Below are positions 8,503 through 11,986 of a stretch of 11,986 nt of DNA, in pieces (the first letter of the stretch is position 1; every line of letters starts with the position of its first letter). The stretch spans positions 1-11,986 of the forward strand of contig CAJVYT010000097.1 of the NCBI GenBank assembly GCA_913009765.1. Direction: 5' to 3'. Below the pieces are notes generated by a model, which had not been told where the DNA came from, searched no databases, and was given only the letters and a program-made list of their open reading frames with translations. Made by a program: the position numbers and the translations under genes. The DNA is from an uncultured candidate division Zixibacteria bacterium (GTDB taxonomy: Bacteria > Zixibacteria > MSB-5A5 > GN15 > FEB-12).

Positions 8503-9047
8503 TTTATCTCTGAACTGTTCGGAATAAAATTTAATGATGCTGAATTCACACAATAGCGTAACCCTGTAGGATTGGGACCGTCATCAAACATATGACCTAA
8601 GTGAGAACCGCAACGAGAACATTTAACCTCTATTCTACTCATACCTAACGAATCATCGTTTTTTTCAGTTATTGACGAGTCTGAAAACGGCTTAAAAAAG
8701 GCAGGCCATCCCGAACCTGAATCATATTTTGTATCTGATGAAAAAAGTTCATATCCGCATGCGGCACAAATATATTTTCCGTCTGTTTTATTGTGATACA
8801 ATTTACCTGTACCCCCACGTTCGGTTCCTCCTTCACGCAAAACATGATACTCTTCTTCTGTGAGACGTTCTCTCCACTCGTCATCAGTTAAAACAATTTT
8901 ACCGTCAGCATTTGGAATGAGTTCTTTTTTCTCTTTTTTCAAATCTGCTTCCTTTGTAGTTTGTGAGACAATATTATTATACATAGCAATTACGCCAAAG
9001 ACAACGAAAGTAATAATAATTAATTTTGGTTTTTTCAGAAACGACAT
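8499..9047 (-). CDS. msrB: Peptide-methionine (R)-S-oxide reductase, membrane-anchored
   Basis: A 182-residue MsrB that reduces methionine-R-sulfoxide in proteins. The core at about 50-176 contains Gly-Gly-Thr-Glu-Arg-Gly-Gly-Thr-Gly (73-81), zinc ligands Cys94/Cys97 and Cys143/Cys146, Gly-Ser-Gly-Trp-Pro-Ala-Phe (111-117), Ser-His-Leu-Gly-His-Met-Phe (148-154), and the catalytic Cys166 in Arg-Tyr-Cys-Val-Asn. Residues 8-23 are a hydrophobic segment after Lys-Lys-Pro-Lys, so the protein starts with a signal anchor and probably faces the periplasm or outside. No lipobox is seen. There is no extra cysteine that is an obvious resolving residue, so reduction may go directly through thioredoxin-like partners. 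The ATG at 9045-9047 has AAGGA seven bases upstream. It is the first gene of a two-gene unit with the acetyltransferase (ATGA overlap) and is divergent from citF across 141 bp. Confidence 0.93.
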   Translation of the reverse strand: MSFLKKPKLIIITFVVFGVIAMYNNIVSQTTKEADLKKEKKELIPNADGKIVLTDDEWRERLTEEEYHVLREGGTERGGTGKLYHNKTDGKYICAACGYELFSSDTKYDSGSGWPAFFKPFSDSSITEKNDDSLGMSRIEVKCSRCGSHLGHMFDDGPNPTGLRYCVNSASLNFIPNSSEIK

Positions 9048-9141
9048 ATAAATTCCTTTTTTTAGTATTTATTTTAAAACAAAGAGAATAAAAAAGAGTT
9101 CCTTTCAAAATAAATTGTATCGAATTCGAACTTGACATTCC

Positions 9142-9169
9142 TTGGAAAAGCTGTTTACCTCTTTATAAT
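9142..9169 (+). promoter_or_regulatory. Candidate promoter for citF
   Basis: TTGGAA (9142-9147), 16 bases, then a perfect TATAAT (9164-9169), 19 bases before the citF ATG. The leader would be only about a dozen bases but would keep the AAAGGAA ribosome binding site. A better -35 hexamer, TTGACA (9132-9137), is 26 bases from the TATAAT and is too far to work with it. Confidence 0.4.
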
Positions 9170-9188
9170 ATAAAGTAAAGGAATACAA

Positions 9189-10748
9189 ATGATTTATAAT
9201 AATAAGAAATACAGTAAATTTACTGAAGCGTTTCCAAAGCAAGAACTTAGCGGCAGATTAATCGGCAGGTCGATTACCAAACACATTCCTAATCGAAAAG
9301 ATAAAACAGTTTCACTAGATACGGTTATGGAAATTATTCAGGATGGAGACACAATTTCTTATCCTCATTATTACCGCACCGGTGATTACGGTTTACAGCT
9401 AATTGTCGAAAAACTTCGTGAACATCATAAAAAAGATATAAAAATTTACGGCAATGCATTTTTTGATAACTGTGACCCATGGTTGTTTGAAGCAATCCGT
9501 GACGGAATTATCGGCGGTATCTACGGAAACCTATATCGAAAGATAGGACAGCATCTTATGCAGGGAGAACTTCTTCCTTGGGTGGGAGTTGGTTATTCAC
9601 ATGGAAATCGGGTAAGAAAATTACAAACAGGTGAAGTAAATGTAAAGGTTGCATTTGGACCGGTGCCGATTGCCGATATTTATGGTAACGCAAATGGGAT
9701 ATACGGCAAAAATGACCATCTCTGTGGACCGATTGGTTTATTTTCTGCCGATGCTGAGTATGCCGAATATGTCTGTTTGTTGGCAGGAACTGTTCAAAAG
9801 ACTGTTGTCATGCCAACACAGCTATCAATGGAACAGGTTGATTTTGTTGTACAGGTTGAAACCCCCGGGTTAAATTCTGGAATTGGTTCCGGTACACTTG
9901 ATTTGGACAATGCCCGCAAGAATCCATTTAATGCATCTGTTGCTGATAATATTACAAAAGTAATCAAAGCATCCCGTGTGGTTCAAGATGATTTTTCATT
10001 TCAGGTAGGTTCTGGTGCCGGACTATTGATTTTAGAAAATATTCGTTCAATTTTAAAAGAAGAAAAAATCAGAGCGAATTTTTCAATTGGAGGAGTTACC
10101 TCGCTTCATGTCGACATGCTTGATGAAGGTACTTTGTTTCAGCTGATGCATGGACAATTATTTGAACCAAACAGCAGAATGTTTGAATCAATGCGGACAA
10201 ACCCGCATCATCACCAAATATCTACAGCTTACTATGCATCAGTTGTAAATAAAGAAGCTGCCGTTAATCTTTTAGATTTAGCTGTTCTTTCGACATTGGA
10301 AGTTGATTTAGAATTTAATCTCAACACCGTTTGTGCCAATGGTCGGATAATCGGCGGAATTGGCGGTGGACAGGATGTTGCTGCCGGAGCTGACTTAACA
10401 ATTATTTTTCTTCCTCTTGCCACAGGCAAAAACGGTAAGGGATTTCCAAAAGTGGTTGAAAAAGTATATACAAAAACTACCCCGGGGGAAGTTGTTGATA
10501 TTGTTGTAACCGAAGAATTTGCTGTGATAAATCCAAAGAGTAAAAGTAAATATATAGAAACTTTACAAAAGAGGGCTTCTGAATTTGATGTTACCTTACT
10601 TTCAATAGAGGAATTAGCTCAAAAGTCAAAAGAGAAAGCAGAAAGTTTTGGTATGCTTCCAAAAAGAACAGAAACAACCGATGAAGTTGTACATGTTATA
10701 GAATGGCGTGACGGGACATTACTTGACACTATAAAAAAACCAATATAA
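9189..10748 (+). CDS. citF: Citrate lyase alpha subunit (citrate CoA-transferase)
   Basis: A 519-residue protein close in length and alignment to E. coli CitF (about 510). In citrate lyase the alpha subunit swaps acetyl for citryl on the acyl-carrier subunit, before cleavage by CitE to oxaloacetate. Matching blocks include Tyr-Ser-His-Gly-Asn-Arg-Val (136-142; Ser-His-Gly-Gly-Arg-Val in E. coli), Leu-Gln-Thr-Gly-Glu-Val-Asn-Val (145-152), Gly-Asn-Ala-Asn-Gly (166-170), Asn-Pro-His-His-His-Gln-Ile-Ser (338-345), Leu-Glu-Val-Asp-Leu-Glu-Phe-Asn (370-377), Gly-Gly-Gly-Gln-Asp-Val-Ala-Ala-Gly-Ala (392-401), and a C-terminal Tyr/Trp-Arg-Asp-Gly-Thr block (506-510). A Lys-Gly-rich loop at 413-418 replaces the usual Arg-Gly-Arg. 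The ATG follows AAAGGAA at a good distance. No citD, citE, citC, citX or citG lies beside it, although these usually flank citF. It may act with partners elsewhere or have another CoA-transferase role. Confidence 0.9.
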   Translation: MIYNNKKYSKFTEAFPKQELSGRLIGRSITKHIPNRKDKTVSLDTVMEIIQDGDTISYPHYYRTGDYGLQLIVEKLREHHKKDIKIYGNAFFDNCDPWLFEAIRDGIIGGIYGNLYRKIGQHLMQGELLPWVGVGYSHGNRVRKLQTGEVNVKVAFGPVPIADIYGNANGIYGKNDHLCGPIGLFSADAEYAEYVCLLAGTVQKTVVMPTQLSMEQVDFVVQVETPGLNSGIGSGTLDLDNARKNPFNASVADNITKVIKASRVVQDDFSFQVGSGAGLLILENIRSILKEEKIRANFSIGGVTSLHVDMLDEGTLFQLMHGQLFEPNSRMFESMRTNPHHHQISTAYYASVVNKEAAVNLLDLAVLSTLEVDLEFNLNTVCANGRIIGGIGGGQDVAAGADLTIIFLPLATGKNGKGFPKVVEKVYTKTTPGEVVDIVVTEEFAVINPKSKSKYIETLQKRASEFDVTLLSIEELAQKSKEKAESFGMLPKRTETTDEVVHVIEWRDGTLLDTIKKPI

Positions 10749-10793
10749 TACTTTCTGATTAGATTGGTTCTTGAGTATTAAAGAAAACAACTT

Positions 10794-10834
10794 TTTTGCT
10801 GTAATCTCATAAGTGTTATTGGGTTACAGCAAAA
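10794..10834. repeat. Inverted repeat (11-bp perfect stem) after citF
   Basis: TTTTGCTGTAA and TTACAGCAAAA form a perfect 11-bp stem around a 19-base loop, 46 bases downstream of the citF stop. The right arm is followed, eight bases later, by TTTTTT, so weak rho-independent termination of citF is possible. It also covers the 3' end of the small minus-strand gene, whose stop codon lies in the loop. Confidence 0.5.
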
Positions 10835-10947
10835 TGGGTTCGTTTTTTGAAATAGCGTTTATTTTTTTCTTTACCTTGTTTATATAAAATTCCAGTTGAT
10901 TGTTTAGTGTTTTCTCGGTTGGCTTTAGTTTGTTTTGATAGGGTCAT
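10816..10947 (-). CDS. Small protein, 43 residues, similar to ANR-N-STG-GK motif proteins
   Basis: The reading frame starts at ATG 10945-10947, preceded by AAGAGGAAAACT, an excellent ribosome binding site six to seven bases away, and ends at TAA 10816-10818. The peptide is strongly basic (about 14 Lys/Arg) and begins Met-Thr-Leu-Ser-Lys-Gln-Thr-Lys-Ala-Asn-Arg-Glu-Asn-Thr-Lys-Gln-Ser-Thr-Gly. This recalls the N-terminal motif Ala-Asn-Arg-x-Asn-Ala-x-x-Ser-Thr-Gly-Pro...Glu-Gly-Lys of a widespread family of small uncharacterised proteins, which continue into Asn-Ala-x-Lys-His-Gly. Here the second half (Tyr-Lys-Gln-Gly-Lys-Glu-Lys-Asn-Lys-Arg-Tyr-Phe) fits only loosely, so it may be a short or degenerate member. 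Upstream is a C-rich leader (minus strand). It is the only gene in the 677-bp gap between citF and the GIY-YIG gene. Charge suggests nucleic-acid binding; function is unknown. Confidence 0.55.
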   Translation of the reverse strand: MTLSKQTKANRENTKQSTGILYKQGKEKNKRYFKKRTHFAVTQ

Positions 10948-10983
10948 AGTTTTCCTCTTGGGTGATGATTTTATTAATGAAGA

Positions 10984-11038
10984 GGGGTTAGCTTTTTAGG
11001 GAGATGTTGTGGGGAAAATGGAGGGATGTTATGAAGGG
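10984..11038 (+). other. G-run-rich strand upstream of the small gene
   Basis: Five runs of three or four G (10984-10987, 10999-11001, 11011-11014, 11023-11025, 11036-11038) occur in 55 bases that hold a single C, in an otherwise AT-rich region. Loops of 8-11 bases are long for a G-quadruplex but not excluded. The complementary C-rich strand would form the leader of the 43-residue gene. Confidence 0.4.
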
Positions 11039-11059
11039 TAGACGAGGATGTCTGCTACC
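11037..11059. repeat. REP-like bulged hairpin
   Basis: GGTAGAC and GTCTGCTACC pair as a 7-bp stem with a three-base bulge around the loop GAGGAT. A short palindrome with an internal bulge is the usual form of REP elements. It begins with the same GGTAG as the doublet that follows 24 bases later. Confidence 0.45.
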
Positions 11060-11082
11060 TGCTGAAATAATTTCTCTGTTTT

Positions 11083-11171
11083 GGTAGTTCCTGATTTTGA
11101 TTTATCAAAATTGTGAACTACCGATTAAGTGTCAGTTCACAATTCACTTTTAGTGAATCAGGAACTGACAC
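11083..11171. repeat. REPIN-like inverted doublet of imperfect palindromes
   Basis: Hairpin A (11083-11122) pairs GGTAGTTC...GAACTACC. Hairpin B (11129-11171) pairs GTGTCAGTTC...GAACTGACAC. Both have mismatches in the same place: the left half carries GTTCCTGATT in A and GTTCACAATT in B, and the right halves are the exact complements of the other hairpin's left half. Thus B is an inverted, diverged copy of A, and the whole 89 bases can refold with two perfect 10-bp inter-hairpin stems. The outer stem bases differ between A and B but stay paired (GGTA/TACC against GTGTCA/TGACAC). A further small hairpin, ACATCTG/CAGATGT, lies at 11209-11230. Confidence 0.65.
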
Positions 11172-11274
11172 AACTTGGGAAAAAATGATTGAAGAAAATT
11201 ATAAACTGACATCTGTTGTCAGTCAGATGTTATACCTTAATATAAAACTTACAATGATGTTGATACTCTTCCAT

Positions 11275-11305
11275 AATGTCATTCCCAGCTTGATTGGGAA
11301 TCTAG
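11275..11305. repeat. Left palindromic end of the GIY-YIG unit
   Basis: AATGTCATTCCCA, seven loop bases, then TGGGAATC. It forms its own 7-bp hairpin and is the inverted copy of the right end at 11719-11745: 21 of 21 arm positions match and only the loops differ. The TGGGAAT that ends the hairpin, then TAGAAAGCAA, is repeated at 11403-11420 just before the intact nuclease gene (17 of 18 bases). Confidence 0.65.
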
Positions 11306-11312
11306 AAAGCAA

Positions 11313-11382
11313 AAGTTGGAAAATTGAACTCATTGAAAATTATAATCCCGAATGGAAAGATTTATATTTTGGAATAATTTAG
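11313..11382 (+). pseudogene. Remnant of a GIY-YIG nuclease gene (last ~21 codons)
   Basis: From 11316 to the TAG at 11380-11382, 58 of 67 bases match the 3' end of the intact nuclease gene at 11646-11712. The peptide Trp-Lys-Ile-Glu-Leu-Ile-Glu-Asn-Tyr-Asn-Pro-Glu-Trp matches Trp-Lys-Leu-Glu-Leu-Ile-Glu-Asn-Phe-Asn-Pro-Glu-Trp, and 17 of the final 21 residues are identical. The leader TAGAAAGCAA that precedes the intact gene is joined directly to this tail, so the start codon and all catalytic residues are deleted. An open frame that runs through from 11113 crosses the hairpins and is chance. Confidence 0.75.
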
Positions 11383-11409
11383 TGACTGGATTCCCATTTT
11401 CATGGGAAT
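11378..11409. repeat. Palindromic repeat, copy 1 (after remnant)
   Basis: A 32-base sequence identical to 11708-11739. It starts within the stop codon region (TTTAGTGACTGG) and contains an 8-bp hairpin ATTCCCAT / ATGGGAAT with a 4-base loop at 11390-11409. I recall related repeats (GGATTCCC...GGGAATGACA) between genes in many environmental genomes, sometimes next to small GIY-YIG genes. Confidence 0.8.
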
Positions 11410-11424
11410 ATAGAAAGCAATTGA

Positions 11425-11712
11425 ATGAAAAATTATTATATTTATATCTTAGCAAGCAAAAGAAACGGTACACTCTATATTGGAGTAACCAATGATTTAA
11501 TAAAACGAGTGTATGAACACAAGAATAAACTTGTAGAAGGATTTACAAAAAAGTATAATATTGACATGTTAGTTTATTATGAAGTATCAGAAAATATTGA
11601 GTCAGCAATTATTCGAGAAAAACAGTTAAAAAAATGGAACAGAAATTGGAAGCTTGAACTTATTGAAAATTTTAACCCAGAATGGAAAGATTTATATTTG
11701 GGATTGATTTAG
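11425..11712 (+). CDS. Small GIY-YIG nuclease-domain protein (COG2827/UPF0213 type)
   Basis: A 95-residue protein that is little more than one GIY-YIG domain. The N-terminal Tyr-Tyr-Ile-Tyr-Ile-Leu (4-9) stands for the GIY strand, Leu-Tyr-Ile-Gly-Val-Thr-Asn (17-23) holds YIG, Arg28 in Lys-Arg-Val-Tyr-Glu-His is the usual catalytic arginine, and Glu65 in Ile-Arg-Glu-Lys-Gln-Leu-Lys-Lys-Trp is the metal-binding glutamate. The length is typical of the stand-alone family often labelled putative endonuclease, related to the UvrC N-terminal domain. Its true substrate is unknown. The ATG at 11425 is 15 bases beyond the end of palindrome copy 1, and the weak ribosome binding site (AGAAAG) lies in the repeated leader, so expression signals are part of the unit. 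The stop codon lies in palindrome copy 2. No DNA-binding extension is present. Confidence 0.9.
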   Translation: MKNYYIYILASKRNGTLYIGVTNDLIKRVYEHKNKLVEGFTKKYNIDMLVYYEVSENIESAIIREKQLKKWNRNWKLELIENFNPEWKDLYLGLI

Positions 11713-11745
11713 TGACTGGATTCCCATTTTCATGGGAATGACATT
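11708..11745. repeat. Palindromic repeat, copy 2 and right end of the GIY-YIG unit
   Basis: The first 32 bases repeat copy 1 exactly, with the hairpin at 11720-11739. The following GACATT completes the match (11719-11745) to the inverted left end at 11275-11302. The sequence beyond, starting TTCATGGGAATGACATTAG, recurs at 11866. Confidence 0.75.
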
Positions 11746-11772
11746 AGAGAAAAGAATGGCAATATTTAAAGG
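11729..11772 (+). repeat. Direct repeat, left copy
   Basis: A 44-base stretch (TTCATGGGAATGACATTAG, then AGAAAAGAATGGCAATATTTAAAGG) that recurs with two bases missing and about one change at 11866-11907. It includes the right half of palindrome copy 2. Confidence 0.8.
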
Positions 11773-11774
11773 CG

Positions 11775-11827
11775 TCGTCGGGAACCCTTTCCCGACGATT
11801 AAACAGTCAGGAAAGGGTTCCTGACTG
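11775..11827. repeat. Inverted doublet of perfect hairpins
   Basis: Hairpin 1 (11775-11798) pairs TCGTCGGGAA with TTCCCGACGA around the loop CCCT. Hairpin 2 (11804-11827) pairs CAGTCAGGAA with TTCCTGACTG around the loop AGGG. The loops are complementary, and the central 12 bases (GGAACCCTTTCC and GGAAAGGGTTCC) are exact reverse complements, so hairpin 2 is an inverted copy with a different outer stem that is still fully paired. There is no T-run after either, so they are not standard terminators. This is the form of a REPIN. Confidence 0.75.
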
Positions 11828-11865
11828 CTCAAGTTGTGACAATTTTGACTTTTTCAACAAGCCCT

Positions 11866-11907
11866 TTCATGGGAATGACATTAGGAAAAGAATGGCAATA
11901 TTGAAGG
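11866..11907 (+). repeat. Direct repeat, right copy
   Basis: The 42-base partner of 11729-11772. The 93 bases between the two copies hold the hairpin doublet and a short AT-rich stretch. The final 79 bases of the window (11908-11986) show no feature I can support. Confidence 0.8.
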
Positions 11908-11986
11908 AAATAATCCTAAGAGAAAAAAGTGATAATATGGAAGTATTTATTGCGAAATATTTATTACAATGATTATTACAATGGTA

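Larger units (their letters stand above)
11275..11745. mobile_element. Candidate GIY-YIG nuclease-associated palindromic repeat element
   Basis: A composite of about 470 bp bounded by inverted palindromes. The order is left palindrome, leader TAGAAAGCAA, 3' remnant of a GIY-YIG gene, palindrome, leader TAGAAAGCAA, complete GIY-YIG gene, palindrome. Both gene copies run into the same 32-base repeat at their stop codon. This reads as two tandem units, the first internally deleted. No transposase, no classical insertion-sequence ends and no clear target-site duplication are seen, so mobility is inferred from architecture alone. The logic resembles RAYT/REPIN elements, with a GIY-YIG nuclease in place of the transposase. 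Confidence 0.45.

Noticed and set aside
8503..8553. Longer start for the acetyltransferase
   Set aside because: It would overlap msrB by 55 bases. The ATGA junction at 8499-8502 is a better start.
9116..9135. TTCGAA-type sequence as a tRNA T-arm
   Set aside because: No acceptor stem, anticodon arm or flanking cloverleaf can be built around it; no tRNA was found elsewhere.
9132..9169. TTGACA (9132) with TATAAT (9164) as one promoter
   Set aside because: The 26-base spacing is far too long for a sigma-70-type promoter.
11113..11382. An 89-codon open frame spanning the hairpin doublet and the GIY-YIG remnant
   Set aside because: Its first two thirds run through palindromes and have no family resemblance. 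Only the last 21 codons match a real gene, so it is a chance fusion.
11775..11907. CRISPR-like array
   Set aside because: Only two direct copies of about 43 bases, 93 bases apart, with no regular spacers and no cas gene.

Overview
This is an AT-rich (roughly one third G+C by eye) bacterial contig end. Bases 1-159 are not biological. Positions 94-159 are an Illumina TruSeq P7 adapter with an 8-base index, and 1-93 are the T-rich read-through tail beyond it. Genuine sequence starts at about 160. The MetF sequence type (long form, with a Val-Thr-Ala-His stretch and an Ile-Arg-Gly-Asp motif) resembles Bacteroidetes and relatives, while several genes have clear Shine-Dalgarno sites. A low-GC member of the wider Bacteroidetes/Chlorobi-like (FCB) assemblage is my guess, not something the window proves.

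Layout. (i) 160-1486, minus strand: a truncated polysaccharide flippase and, upstream of it, a SAM-dependent methyltransferase, probably the edge of a surface-glycan locus. (ii) 1731-6438, minus strand: metH followed by metF, a methionine-regeneration operon. MetF supplies 5-methyltetrahydrofolate, and cobalamin-dependent MetH uses it to methylate homocysteine. (iii) 6631-7841, plus strand: a radical SAM protein and a small BFD-like [2Fe-2S] protein that starts with TTG, an apparent two-gene operon of unknown function. (iv) 7930-9047, minus strand: a membrane-anchored methionine sulfoxide reductase B, translationally coupled (ATGA overlap) to a RimJ-type N-acetyltransferase. (v) 9189-10748, plus strand: a full-length citrate lyase alpha subunit (citF) with no other cit gene in view.

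(vi) 10749-11986 is a repeat-rich zone and the most unusual part. It holds a 43-residue gene with a good ribosome binding site (10816-10947, minus), a G-run-rich strand, several REP-like imperfect palindromes (including two inverted doublets), and a compact unit in which a small GIY-YIG nuclease gene (11425-11712) lies between palindromic repeats. Immediately upstream is an internally deleted relative that keeps only the leader and the last 21 codons. The outer palindromes at 11275-11305 and 11719-11745 are inverted copies of one another. This looks like a nuclease-linked repeat element with a non-autonomous derivative, comparable in logic to RAYT/REPIN systems. It is the best candidate here for an undescribed system.

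No tRNA, rRNA, CRISPR array, classical transposase or riboswitch was recognised.
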